This document shows positions 39,389 through 53,577 of a DNA stretch of 64,000 bases, in pieces. Under the pieces are notes generated by a model. The model was not told the DNA's origin, did not search any database, and was given only the letters and a program-made list of their open reading frames with translations. Location of the stretch: NCBI GenBank assembly GCA_001953115.1, contig LSSL01000038.1, positions 1-64,000 of the forward strand, given 5' to 3'. The position numbers and the translations under genes were made by a program. Position 1 is the stretch's first letter, and each line of letters opens with the position of its first letter. This DNA is from Smittium mucronatum. Lineage: Eukaryota; Kickxellomycota; Harpellomycetes; Harpellales; Legeriomycetaceae.

Positions 39389-39631
39389 GGTTTTTCATTC
39401 CAATAGACCTTTTTTTCTGGACCTGTGGTGTCATTATTATAATCAATAATTCACTTTAAATTATAAGAATTGGTATGAAATTATTGTTTAAAATCCTATT
39501 GTTCTTAGGTATTATAAGTTTTTTATTTTTGATTGGTATAAACAATTATTCAGTCCAATAATAACGCTTTTTACATTTTCATTAAATTAATCCCGCAAAT
39601 CTAAAAAAAGGGTCTATTGGAATGAAAAACC
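39389..39631. mobile_element. MITE-like element with 21-bp terminal inverted repeats
   Basis: Perfect 21-bp inverted repeats bound a 243-bp unit: the left arm (39389-39409) starts GGTTTTTCATTCC and ends AATAGACC, and the right arm (39611-39631) is its exact reverse complement. The interior (201 bp) is noncoding and A/T-rich. Extending outward, the left end reads TA-CAGGG and the right end reads CCTTT-TA, so the arms can be lengthened with two mismatches to a TA dinucleotide on both sides, as for Tc1/mariner-type insertions at TA. The inverted repeat is observed; its assignment to a transposon class is inference. No second copy was noticed in the window. Confidence 0.65.
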
Positions 39632-42600
39632 TTTTATTAAATTTTTCATTTTCATTGATTATTTTATTTACGCAATTTATAATTATAAAGCTACTGTAAA
39701 ATATTAAAATTAATCTATGGTTTAAATACCATTTAATACTTCTTTAAACCGACTTTTCTTAGTATAAATTTCTAAATTACCTTTTCTTTTTGAGGATACT
39801 AATTCAGCATCAATTATAAAAGCTTTTCAGAAATTACATATATGTTGTATGTGGTTTTGAGACCCATGTGTTTTTGAGATTTTATCCGGAATTGTATCTA
39901 TTATGCGATTTTGAGATCTCTATTATTTTTGTTGGTTATTATTGGCAAATAAATTTTTTGAACATTTTATTTTATCAAATAAAATTAAACATTGACTACA
40001 TGATTATTTTTAAAATTCCTAATAAAAGATCAATAAAATATTTAGCTCTATTTAGTGATTTCACTATAAAAAAACTCATATATGGAAGATTTTTTTTTTG
40101 GAGCGGAAATTTCTCATTAAAATTTTACCAATTTCCTAATTTGGAAATACACTACTAAAAATGCTGATAAAATTTGTGGATATTCCAAAATTGGAATTAC
40201 AAAAATAAATCTCCTATTGGAAATATTTAGAAATTTGTTAATTTCTAATCTGAATTTCCATTATTCTAACAATGAATTAAATTGTTTAGTTCCGATAATT
40301 TACTAAGCGAAAAAATTCTGATCTTAAAAATAATCTCCCTGTTTACCCAATAAAATTTTATTAAAAATGGTAATTTATATTGGATCATAGAATTGAAAAT
40401 AAAATAATTACGATTTTTTGCTGTTAGTCAATAATAGCTAAAAAAATATACAAATTTTAGGTAATAAAAGCTGAATTAGGCTTATTTTTTTTATAAAAAA
40501 AAATAGTGCAAGCTAATATCAAAGCGAATTTTATACCGAAGGAAAAAATTATGAATTGATTAAATTGCGTTTTGAGTATTTAAGAATTTATTTCTTTGCG
40601 TTAGATCAATTAATCTATATATTTTCTTTTATTTTACAATTTTGAATATAAATTCTGATTTTTTTACGTTTTCAAATGGTTTTTGTGAATTTTTTTGCGT
40701 TTTTAAGCACGTTTGCTTTTCCGTTTTCCGACTCAATGTGACCGCTAATGAGTTTAAATTTGTTTTTTTTGAATTGAATTGAATTTCGATTGCGTTTGAT
40801 ATGGTAAGTGTATTTTTTTTTAAATATTTTAGGGCCATTAAAATTAAAGCTTCACTCTTCTTTTTTAATCTTTGTCTGAATATAATAATATTTATCTTAA
40901 AAACGGTTCACATTCATCGCGATGCGCATATTTTGATTTTATTTTTATTAAAATATACTATACATTCATCAAAAATGATATTATTTATCATTCAATTTTT
41001 AAAATTTATTGGGGACTATGGGTATTCCAAAATTTTATTTTATCTTTTTACAAAAAAATTTATTTAAAAATTTATGTTTAGTTTTGAAAATATTAGTCTT
41101 ATTTCGTATCAATTTCAATCGAAAATGGGGAAACCTACTTTTATTTTTAGTATCTTTTCTGTTTATTTGTTTTTTATTTTTTTTATTGAGCTTATTACAG
41201 AAAACCCACATAATTTACTATAAATAGTTATAGATTTAATTTTATTAAATCTATTAAATAATTTATAGCTAATAAAAAATTTAAACAATATTCTGTTTTG
41301 TTATTATAGGAGATTCTTAAAAATATAAAAGATAAATGCTGATATAAATAAATAATTAAAAGAAAATGTGAAAGTGTATTCATTTTTGATCAAACCAATA
41401 AACGCATTTACAAATTCAAAGTATTAACAATAAAAATATCAATTGCAATCACTGCACTTATGCAATCGCAGTCATATTTTTGATTGCATTTTCAAACTCA
41501 AAAATATAAGCAATTGAATTTACAACCTAGTTCACAAATGTATTTGCATTCGAAAACTAAAGTAAAATTAAAGATAAATAAATCTAATTAAATTAATTTA
41601 CCCCTTACTTACTTTTAAAATATTTTGAATCCTACTTTTTTATCGCTTTCTAAATAGAGTTCATTAAATTTGTATTTTTTAGTGCCTTTATAAAGTATGA
41701 AAAATTTTATAACTTTTATTTAACAAAAGTTATAAAATATTTTAGCTATCCTCAACTTCTATTAGCCAAATTGTTTAATTATATTTTTTATTAATGAATG
41801 ATCCAATAAATAGTACTCTTTTTAACATAAGTTTTTCTTGGATAAATAAATGAATATTTTTATATTGAAATTGCCTAAAATTTTTAAAGATTATATCGAC
41901 TTTCGGTTGAATATTTTAATATTAATCACATAATGATTGATGAATTTTATTTGATAAAATAACACGCCCAAAAAATATATTAGACCAATAATAACCAATA
42001 GAAATGATAGAGATTTCAAAATCACATACTCTCAAAACCACATAAAACGTATATATGGGAGATTTTTTTGAAGAGCAAGCTTTTTTTATATATTTATATC
42101 ATTGGCTGAAAATAAATTTTATCATCATCAGACCGAAATTAATGGAAAAATTATACTTATCCTTATAAATTAATAACATTTTTCCATAGACGACATCTTT
42201 TTTTAATAATATCTTTCAGTTTAACCAATAGTTTTGTACTTGCTCCTGAATCTATAATTATAAATTAGGAAAGTAGTAAAAACTTGTAGAAAAGCGTCTG
42301 CTCTCATAGAGAATCTCCTATATAGGTGTGGTTACATCTATATTTTTTAAGGAAATTTATAAAAAAAAAGCCAAATGTCGCTGAATGAATACACATCATT
42401 TATTTTAGTTAGTATTGATATTTTTTAAGATCTTCATAAGGTATGCCAAAGCTTGTATATCTTCTAACTATAATTCTTGAAACTGAATCAATATTTGGCC
42501 CAATTTCCATTGCCATAAAAATAGTTTTATTATTGATGTTTTTAGTAGTAATATTTGAATATAATTAAGTAAATTATTTGTTAATTTAGATGTGTGAATC

Positions 42601-45600
42601 ATGATATTAATATTTTAATCCTAAAATTTTTCAGAATTTTCGACCATATCAACCAAAATCGGAATAATTTCGTGGATTCTTAAATTCTTTCATTTAAATT
42701 TTCTAAGAAAATTTTAGCTACTCTGTGCCTAAAAAAAAGCTCACTAATATCAATTATAATTTGTTCTAAAGTTTTTTTTTCATAAATATTATCATTTAAA
42801 ACTATATTTTCAGTGGAAAAAATCATATTTTACAACTAAAAAATACCAATATAATTCAAAAAAAAATTTTTAAAGGCAGTTTGAATTTTGAATAAATTTA
42901 ATTTGATCTTTTTAGCCAAAGATCACCAGAAATTGGATATATTAAATGATTGTTTTTCGCATTTTATGGACCCAAAAACATCTTTTTTTAGTCTGTATAT
43001 AGATTTTTTTTATGAAGCTTGATATAATCTGAGCTGATTATGGTACCAAATTTTCTAATTTGAAAATATGCCTAGCATCATTTTAAATATATAATTAAAT
43101 TATTTTTCTTTTTCACTTCGAATTTTTTTCAAAGCCACAGAAAAATTTCTATCATTCATTCGAAATTCCAAAAAAAGATATCCAATAACATTAAGCCGAT
43201 AATTATAATCCAATAAACTGTTTTGAAACCCAATTTATCTATTATGAAGCAAATTAGATAAGAAAAAAATACCATAATATTTATTTTTATTTCATTTAAA
43301 ACAATATCTGAAACAAAACTAAATTATCCTAATTTACTTTAACATAATTTTAAGATCTAAAAAAGCTAGTATTAGCTTTTTGTTCAAATATGAGATTGAT
43401 TGCTGTATTTTTTTCATTATAGGCTCAAATAATTTACTTGCGAGAATTTTTTTGAATTCCCATGACTTTCTCATAATATCACAATTTTTTTTAATTTTAT
43501 CAGTAAGAAATTTGAATTTTCCTAATAGGAAAATTCGAGATTATGACTTTATAATTACAAGTTTTATAAAAATTTCTCTAACGGTAATTTATCGGAATTT
43601 AAAAACACTATTATCCCTAAAAGTTTTTGTGTTTCTACATTAACTTTACGCAATGTTGTAATCATTAAGGACTTAATCCTTTATTTTGTGGAGCCTTCAA
43701 TCGAAATATTCTTTTTTTCTGATAAATTTTTTGATTTAATCCCAATTTATCATAAATATAAGCTATATTTCACTCTAATATTTTAGATTATTACTAGCTT
43801 TTTCAACTTTTTTATCGAGGGCTTCAACAACAAAGCGTCTTACTGAGTCATCATTCTGGGGAATAAGGAAATTTTGTGAATTTGGCTTTTTCACGCTTCT
43901 AAAGTTAATAAATGGGCTTTTGGCTTATTATTATGAGTATATATGTATAATTATATATATGCATTTTTATTTCTGTTCCGTGAGTATACAATTAAGAGCA
44001 AAAAGTTTTTAATTTAAACCGAATTTATTCTTAGTTTGCAAAAAATTAAATTAAAAAATAGAAATTGAGGCCAATTCAAAAGAGTATTACTTATAAACCA
44101 CTAGCTAACATAATATATTTCTTAAAAAAAAATTCGGTATGCTAATTTATTGATTTTTTTCTTCCATGTAAGCTCCGTTATTTTGGGGGACTAATATTTA
44201 TGAATAAAATTAAAATTACATATATAACAAAATAAAAGTTCCCTAGCACAATTTTCAAGTTTTAAAATTCCAAACCCTTGAAAAAAAATATCATCTTTAT
44301 TTTCTATGCACTTCTTTATATTAATTACTTTGCTACTTACTAAAAACGCCTCCTCTATTCATCTTTATTATAAAACTTTATCAATTTTATATTTTATTTG
44401 ATTTTAGATGACTCAAATATGTATTGATTTTATCATTAAAAGCGATTTAATTGGTTTTTATTTGATTGATATTCAGAAAGAAGGGGCTTCTATTTCTGTT
44501 CTTAAACTTATAAATATATAATTATAATTATTGTAACCCTTGAAAAAAAATTTATTCTAAATTTGCTGATATGGAGAAGGAGATTTTAATTAAATCAGTA
44601 GTTATATAAAATTATAAAAATTTAATAGTAAATGACTAACATAAATTGAAAAAAAAATATCAAAATATGATATAGTGTAATTTATTGGATAAATATTAAA
44701 GTAGATATTTATATGCGAAATAATCAACTTAAAAGATCAATCTTAATTTTATTGATTTTTTATCGGGATTTTTCCAAGTTTAAAAATAAGCTCTGCGTAA
44801 AAAAAAAAACCTGGATTTTTCCCGGCTCTGCAATTCAAAAAAGCGGCAACAACTAAAAATATCTTTAAAAGAATTTGCGGGGATTTAAAGGTTATTCCTG
44901 TTTTTTTGAGATTCTATGGTCGAATTGACTCCAAAAAATGATTTAACATTTCGAATAAGATTTTTCTAACTCGAGCTGTTGCAAAAACCTCACATTTAAT
45001 CGAACCAAAATCGAAAAAATAGTTGGTTCTTTAATTATTTAATGCTAAATTATTGGTATCAATATAGTATAACAATAGATTTTAGATAGATTTTTATTTT
45101 AAAAAAGTTTCTCGAATCACGAGTTTGAGTTTTTTGTATATTATTGATATTCAAAGTTTTGGATACAACTCTTTTAAGTTTAAATCTAAATAATTTTCAC
45201 TTTTTTTAAAAAAATCAAATTTAATCGATAGAAAGCAAATTTAGTGTTTAAAAAATTAAAATTAATTTTTTTTTCTTTGTTTCATTAGACGATGAATAAA
45301 ATTTTATTTGTTAAAAAATATGATAATTTTTTCAATTAATTTGGAATCTGACTTTTTTTTGTAATTTTAATACTCATTTATGTATCATTAAGTTTAAAAT
45401 GAATGATTTTGAGTTTTGGATATCTGTGATAGCATAAAAGCACTAAACCAGAATTTTTTTTTAAAAGATAATTTCCCATTCTTTTTTTTTAGTGGATAAA
45501 GTATCATCTTGGATTAGCTCAAAAAATAAAATTTGAGTAGCCTATAATTGATAACCGTAAGTTTGTTGTAAAAAACTGTTAAATCTACCTTTTTTTTCAT

Positions 45601-48600
45601 TGATTTGGTTTTAATATTGTTACTAAAATAGATTCTAACTATATTAAACTGAAATGTACTTTTCAGTAGATAGTTTTAGTTAATGGTTTAAGTTTTGGAA
45701 CAATTTATCAATATTTTTGAAAAAAACTATTTTCTATAAATTTTGTTAATTTATTATTAGTTATGAGATTCCAATTTTATTGGTTTAAAATATACTGAAT
45801 TTTTTAATTTAGTGAAAAATTCAAGATTTTAGTTAGAAGTGCCAGATTGATAGCTGATTTTTATATACTTCAGTGAAGGCAAAATGATAATAATTTATAG
45901 AAAAATAATAAGAAATACCATTTGGCTATTTTTAAAAAGATAAATATTATATTGTGGTAAATATTTCCATATTTGTACCTTTTTTTGTGTTTATAGATAA
46001 AATAAATACTGTTTGAGCTCAGTAAATATTAAATTAAAAATTATGCATTAAAAAAGAAATGATTTTATAGAAATGTAATTTAATTTTTTCAAGTAGTTTT
46101 TATTTATATTTTTCTAAAAATACTTGCTAAATAGGAATAAAATTGAGGAGAAATATATTATTTACAAAAAAATTGTGGTCTAAAACATCAGATTTTAAAT
46201 TATTATATATATAATACTAAAGATATTTATTTTTATAATTTATATCTGTTAAATACATGAAAATAACTCTATAAATTATAAATTGTCTATTATAAATATT
46301 TTAATATGTAAAACTGTAATAAAAATATGTCTTACAAGCACCTCTTTACTAAAAATAAAAGTTTTATTTATTCTCAAGGATTTTATAATCAATTTTTTAA
46401 AAAATTTTTTTTATTTAAACTCAAAATTGAAGACTCGATATAGTTAAAGATAATATTTTTGAATAAACTATCTAATTTAGGTTTGATAAATTGAGAGTAT
46501 AATTCCAGTAAATATAGATAAGTTTTTATTATTTAAAAATAATATAAGATAAAATGCACAAGATTTATGAAAACTAAAATGATCCAAAAATAAGCAATTT
46601 TAATAATAAGTTATATTTATTCTACATTTATCAGACATATTTTGGTAATTATTATTTAAATGTCTTTTTTTATTAATTTATTATTAATTTCAAATCCTTA
46701 TTGTAACATTAAAAAAATTATGCTGAATAGTTGACTTTTCCTTGTAGCCTATAATTTTTTATTATTTATTAATTGATCCAAATAAATAAATCGCAGCAAG
46801 ATGTTACTAATAGAGGAATAACTAGTAACAAAAAAACCCAATTATTTTTTAGATAGAATTTTTTACTTAATAAAAAAATATGAGTTAAATAAGTTTTCCT
46901 GATGCGATGAAAGTAAAAGGAATTAATTGGGGTTTATTAAGAAGAAACAAAGAGGAAACCCTTTTCTTTAATAAAAACTGAACCTAATAAGTTTTAAGTC
47001 GAAGACCGAGCAATGTGGAAATTAAATCTAAAAAAATGTGCGAAATATGATATATTTGATGAGTTTCTAAAGTTAATATCAACTTAAAGCCCCTCTTTAA
47101 ACTTATTCTTATTTTTTTATATAGAAAAGTAGTTTTTTAAAAAAAATATTGGTTTTAAAAAAATAATATTTCATGTCTAAAAAAGCATAGACTTTATATT
47201 TTAAATAATTTTTAAATTGTAAAAATAGCTAAAGATGTGGATCAATTTGGAGAGTAGAATGCTTAAGTTAATACAATTTTTTCTGGTAAAACTGGCATTA
47301 TTTACAAGAAATTTAATCAAAGAACCAACCATCGTGCTTTTACTTGTTTTGTATTAATTTTTTGATATGATAAATGCATTCTCAGATAAACGTATATTTA
47401 TTAATGGTTTTTTTTTGTAGAAGCAATACCTAAAATTTAAAAAAAAATCTGTAATTCTGTGATTCCATGATATTTTATTTTTTGGAAATATAGTTTTAGA
47501 TATGGTAAAAATTAAAAATTATACGTTTAATCCTTATAATTTTAAAATATGTATTTTTTTTGATTAAAATCTAAAATTTGATGCTGAACTACACTAAACT
47601 AAATTCCATTATAGATTCTTATGTTTAATTTAAAATAATATTAAAACATTTAAATTCTTTTTCTAAAGATAATTTGAAAATTTTAACCCTCTAAATTTTT
47701 ATTAAAATTTTTTAATATTTTAATAGTAAATATTATGTAAAAATAATATTTGAAGGAGTTTTAATCACTGATTCCAGTAATATTTCACTTAGTTTTTTTT
47801 CTTATTTTTATTTAATATTTTAAGTTCTGTGAAGTTGGTGAGCAAAAAAACACATGATAAAAATCTTAATACACTAAAAAGAATAATTGGCTTCTTTTTA
47901 TAATTATTTAAAATGATTGGTTTTAGATTCAAAAATGATATCAATTTTTTTACATTTTAAAACTTTTAATATCCTTTCTGTAAATTTTTCTGCAAAATGA
48001 TATTTAAAATATTCCCTGAAAAAAATTTTTTGTTTTTAATATTTTTATTCTAATCGATTTTTTTTTAATAAGAAACATAATTATCTAATATATTACTTTT
48101 TTCAAATGAGATTTTGTGAAAGAGGATTATAGGATCATCGGATCATCGGAGAATTTATATAAGATGGGAAAAAATTTTTTGGTCCAAAGATCTTTTCATA
48201 AATGTAATCTCATTGAGTTATATTAGTCGAATTTAAATGTTTTCTTTAAAATCAAATCTTGTTTTTAAACTTAAGAAGAGTTTAAAGTGCTGATCATTAA
48301 TAGTAAATAACGTTTAAATCAATTTCTTGACCTCATTAATATTTTAAAAAATTGATAAAAAATCATTGCTTTAGCAAAAAAAAAAAAAAATTAAAACCAT
48401 CTATAACCCCATAATTATTATTATAAACATTAAAAAAAACATTTAGTTAAAATTGAGTTATAAATTTAAAAAATCGATAATCAAAAAATAAAAAAGCTCA
48501 GGAATCATTATTTCGTTCTGTTAAGGTGCTATCACAAGCTCCAATGACAAAAAAGTCGATAGGAAAAATAAAAATTCATGAAGTGTTCCCAAGAGTGCTA

Positions 48601-51600
48601 GACATCATTGAAAGAATCTTCAATTTCACCACTGGAACTGAAGATTAACTTTTGTATGAAACCAACCACCTCATCTAAATTAATTTTATATATACCGTTA
48701 AATTTTTTAGGGAAACTTGTCAAAATTATTTACCTTTAAATTTAACTCCCTGATTTTCAGTTTTTTTCTATGTAAATTTCTAACAGTTTTTGGTTATTAT
48801 AATATTATTTAAATAAATGCTATATCGAATTATTTTATTAAAAATAACTTATAAAAAAAAATTTTCGAATTAAAATGAAATAAACAACGATAAATTTGAT
48901 TTATAAACTAGTAATAATCAATAATAGTTTTGTTTCCTATCGATTCCATGGAAATATCCTATCCAAAATTTAAGCAAAATTATTTTAAAAAAAATTTGCT
49001 GATTTTTTCAAATCATACCTGTTAATACTAAAGATATAAATACCTATATTCAATAATTTTTTTTAAATAAATTGGGGTTTTTTGGAAAAAAGGTGATTAA
49101 TTCTAAATAATGAGGTTCCTATTTTTATTTATACATTTTTAAATATATAAAAATTATTTTGAATTTATTAAAATCAATATTTTTTTCAAAAAATTTTAAT
49201 AAAGCTTTACCGTACAATATAGATGCTTAAGACGAGATCCGCCTTAATTAAAGAATTTTTTAATGGAATCTAATTTTTAAATCTATACTAAATCGGCTTT
49301 AATTACTGGTCATGTTTGAAATTTGTCAATATGTATTCATAAAGTTTTATATGAAATCAAATAATATATATTTTTCTGTCTTTATCTCGTTTTTACTGAC
49401 ATTATATATATGTTTTGGGATTGGGTATATTTATTTTTTTATATTAAAAATTACAAATGTTAATTATATCTAATATCTATATATTTTCACTTAGACTAAA
49501 AACTTTGAAGCAAAAAATTTATAAAAAAAATGAATTGTCCACATCTCAAGATTAATTTTTCTGGATCATTTAGGTCTTCTTTTTTTTTTTTTGAGAATGA
49601 GAGAATATTAAAGTTAATAAAATTAAGCTTATTCATTGGTTTAAGATAAGTGTAAAATCGGTGTCACTTTTTACTCTTGAACTAATTGAAGCAAGTTAGA
49701 ATGAATTTTTCCCTGTTTTTGAGGTTATCCGGAGCTGACATTGCCTAATATTTTCGTCAGAATTCTTTTCTTTCTCTCTAATTTTCAAGATTAAATTACA
49801 TATTTTTAACAAAACTTCGAAAATATTCTGAAATACACGTTTCTTCTGAAATTAAGTTCCTATTTTTAATCAATATCGTTGTAATTATATTGAAAGTCAT
49901 TTCTGCGATGATTTAAATGTATTATATTCAGGAAATGTAAAATTGGTATTAATTTTAAAATATTAAACTTGGTATTACAGTAATAAATTTATTAATAAAG
50001 GTTGTGATATAGAATTTCTCCTATTAAATCTTTTTTTCTTCATTTTGAAAATAAATATCTCCAAAAATTATCATTATTAGGCCTTTAAATATTTGAGCCC
50101 TCATCAATTTTTATTTTAATTAATTATGATTTTACAAAAATTAACTACGAAAAAGTTAAATTTTCTGACCATAGGTCATTTTTAAGCCAAAAATTTAGAT
50201 AATTTCCAATGTATTTTTTTTGGAATTGAAAGTTTCAAAAAATCTAAATCTATTAAACACATATATGAAAAATCCCTGAGTAAATATTTATGACATTTAT
50301 CAAAATTTCTGCTTAATTATCCCAAAAATGTATTCTTATAAACATTAAATATAAACCACGTAAAGTATTTTTATTTAATGGGTTGCAATGGTAAATTAAT
50401 TAGCATTCACTGTCCTAAAAATACTAATACATAAAATAAATTCAAAGCGATAAGGTTTTTTATCCTAACTCAAGGAATTTAATTTTATGATGTATATAGT
50501 TTGATATTATTCAAATTAGAAAAACAGTTTTTTTCTTTTAACATTTTTTTCTATAATATAATTATTAATCCAAGTTAAATAAAAAGTTCAAAAATCATTT
50601 TAGTTTTTATAATAGTTAAATACTTACCTACTTCATACTTAATGTTATTGTTTTATAATAGAAAAATCAAATATAATACTTTATAATACCTAAAGTATAA
50701 TTTTGGGGCTGAATCGGATATTATGTGTGTTGGGAAAATTTTCCGTAGATTTCTTCACTTTCTTACTTAATATATTTTAACACATAATAATAGCTTTCAC
50801 TTGATTTGTTAGACACCTCTGAAATTTTTAATAAAATAAAGGGGTCATTGATATCAAAAAAGCCATTAACTATTAATGGATATCTGATATCAATTAGCTT
50901 ATCGGTTTCATCGATATGCAACATATCTGATTTTCTCGCATATTTTATTAAACCTATAGATACAATAAAATTTTAATTAATCTAAAAAAATTTTAATCAA
51001 AATTATTTTAAACCAATTATACAAATTAAAATCCCAGTAATAACATTTCCAAAAAATTTACCAAAAACGAATGAGTAGCATAATGTATGTTATTTTTCAT
51101 AACATACTGTACCAATATATTTTTATTATATGAGAGCTCAGATAATTCTGAAATTTTAATTAAAGATTTTTTTTTTTCATTTTAGCTCCCCAAAATTCAG
51201 TATGTATTTTTTTTTTCTATTATCAACCTCAATATGAATATATATATTCTTAATTATGATTCACTCCATCAATATAAAGCTAAAAAACTTTATTCCTTAT
51301 TTCTTGGGTTATAGGAGAAGAAATTCATATATCGAAATATATAAACTAATTATAAATCCTATTTGAGTTTCATTCTTACAAATTAACCTTTAATAACTAC
51401 AAAAAAGGTTTTTTTTTACTTCTTCAAAATTATTATTTTTGTTTACACCCTTTTTGGTGTCCTCTAGAGATAATTTTCATTCTCTAAACATTATCAAATT
51501 CATAAAAAAAAGATATAGCGCAAAATCGCACCAAATCTAATCTAATAATCCGTTTCGAAATTACAATCCAATTCTTTTTTAATAAAATTGATTAAATACA

Positions 51601-52891
51601 TTAGAGAAATTTCTAAATTATATTTTTATAAAAACATAATCAGAAAAATAAAGAAATACCGTCCAGTTATACGTTAATAACATAATAAAGAAGTTTGATA
51701 TTTCCTAATAGCTAATAATTGATTTATTATCAAATTGGATAACCAGATATCAATGCCAACCGTTAAATTTTTATAAATGGTGCTTAGAACACATAGATTT
51801 GGTTAAAACAAAAAAAGAATTTATGAGTTATTTTAATCTCCTATATTTAAATAACTCGAATAAATATTAACACAAAGTGTAATATTCTAACAGCCATGGG
51901 TGCAAAAAAATACTCTATAGTTTTTTAAAAGAAATCCAATTAAGAATTTTACCCGATAAAGAAAACACATCTATATTTTTTTTGGGATTTTTACCTTGGA
52001 TTCTAAAAAGTGAAAAAAGACTTGAAATTTTGACTTTTGAATTTTGAATTTTGTGATTACTTTTGATATTTTTTAAATATAAATTGAAATGATTTTTGGA
52101 TAAAAACGAAATTTCGCGTTTAGATTTATTTTATATATACATAAAATCACCAATAAATTTTTTTTGACAGTTATTCTCAACCGAAATCTCGAATAAACCA
52201 GTAAATATACAGTAAAATACTCTTTTTAACAAACCTCGTTTATTAGAAAAATATTTGAGAGTTAAATTTATTCCTCATCCAAATCTATCTTTTGCTAGGG
52301 TATTTAAAATAATAATCTGGACCTTATTTAAATTTTTTTTGGTGTAGGTTTTTTTTTTTAATTAGGACCTCAATAGTTTTCCAAAAAAAAACTGTAAAAG
52401 TACATATACTCGCAAAAACCCTCTCAATTTTGAAAATTTATTTTTAAATTTTCGTATTAAAGTTATTACCGAATTCTTAAATCAAAAATTAAAAATTTCA
52501 AACCGTGGAAATATCCAAAAAATTGATAGATGAATGGAAGCCACAAAATTTTATGAGGCAGATTCTGGTTGCTTCAGTACTATCAATATAACACGTGATT
52601 AACACTGGAATTTTCGACCCAAAAATATTTACCTATATATCAATTGAACAGAGAAAATTCATTATTTGATTGGATTTAATATAAACGGGTTTAAAGAGAT
52701 AAATTCTGTTTGAAAAAAGAGAATTATAAAAGCAGAAATGTGAAGGGTCAGAAAATATATCTTTACACCAAAAGATAAATAATTAAATTTATGACATATT
52801 TGATAATTGCTTTAAATTTGATAAAATTGGTAAATATTTTAATATTTCAGGGTAATCAATTTGCAATATAACAAATTTCAACGTGGATTAA
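39632..52891. other. A+T-rich gene desert 2, middle part
   Basis: No intact gene. Patches with more balanced codons occur on the minus strand at 42.4-43.95 kb and on both strands at 48.5-48.72 kb and may be decayed coding sequence. A perfect 14-bp stem hairpin is at 41704-41738. The open frames of 64 to 96 codons around 39.9-41.2 kb are low-complexity Phe/Ile/Lys frames and look like chance. Confidence 0.65.
41704..41738. repeat. Perfect 14-bp stem hairpin
   Basis: ATTTTATAACTTTT (41704-41717), a 7-base loop, then its exact reverse complement (41725-41738). In such A/T-rich DNA short palindromes are common, but a gap-free 14-bp stem containing a C-G pair is notable. Function unknown. Confidence 0.7.
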
Positions 52892-53577
52892 GTTAGAAAG
52901 CCTCTAAATAAACATTATAAATACCATATAAAGAATGAAATCCAACTATCTAACCCAATCATTCTGAATATCAATAAGGAATTAGGTTCAATTATAGACA
53001 AAATAGTATTTTTTATCAATAGGCCAAGCTTTTCTTTTCAATATGGAAAAAAAAAAAATTCTGGGAAGTTTCATAGGTATTCTTGAATTAAAAAGTAGCA
53101 GTAGCAGTAGCAGTAATTATTGAAGAAGGATACTTTTTTATAAGCTCCGCTGTAGAAGGACCTATTCACGACATTTCTATCTGTAGGAGAATAGAAAATA
53201 ATTACAGAAATTATTAGAAGAAACCTAATAACTATAGGATTAATGGAGGTGAAAATATTTATGACGAGTATGCCATAATGAAAGATAAAAATTAAATTGG
53301 GATTTAAAAAAATTTCAGGGTATTAGCACCTAAAAAAGAGAACTTCTTGAAGCGAAGTAATATTTTAAATATTCAGAATTTGGTATTAAACAATCAAAAA
53401 AATCATATTGCAACATTTGAATTACCCTCAAATCAACAAAAATCCTATCATAGTGAAAGAATAATTGTTGATAATTTTTTTAAAACATTAAGAGATACAT
53501 TCAAACGAACATTATAGAACATAGAGGCTATCACTTAAATATGTGTAGCAATGAAAAATCTACACATTAAAAAATAA
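52892..53577 (+). pseudogene. Relic of DDE_Tnp_4 (PIF/Harbinger-like) transposase
   Basis: The plus strand carries, in order, the landmarks of a DDE endonuclease transposase. A 64-codon open stretch (52892-53083) has a first-aspartate region (SIIDKIVFFINRPS), then YGKKKNSGKFHR. A frame change is followed by AVIIEEGYFFISSAVEGPIHDISICRR (53095 on), matching the family's G-I-hydrophobic then PG-x-x-HD-x-x-x-R block. Next come IYDEYAIM (second aspartate), PKKEN, HSERIIVDNFFKTLRDTFKR (third acidic site, here Asp where Glu is usual) and ICVAMKNLHIK near the end. Stops fall at 53084, 53215, 53293, 53305, 53515 and 53536. It is a dead copy. Intact flanks or terminal repeats were not found. The family call rests on remembered motif order, not on a search. 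Confidence 0.6.

Noticed and set aside
39868..41227. Cluster of plus-strand frames of 69 to 96 codons
   Set aside because: Low-complexity Phe/Ile/Tyr/Lys composition, overlapping in several frames, with no motif or splice structure; such lengths are expected in DNA this A/T-rich.
43380..43643. 87-codon plus-strand frame
   Set aside because: Phe/Ile-rich and of a length expected by chance; the opposite strand has better residue balance.
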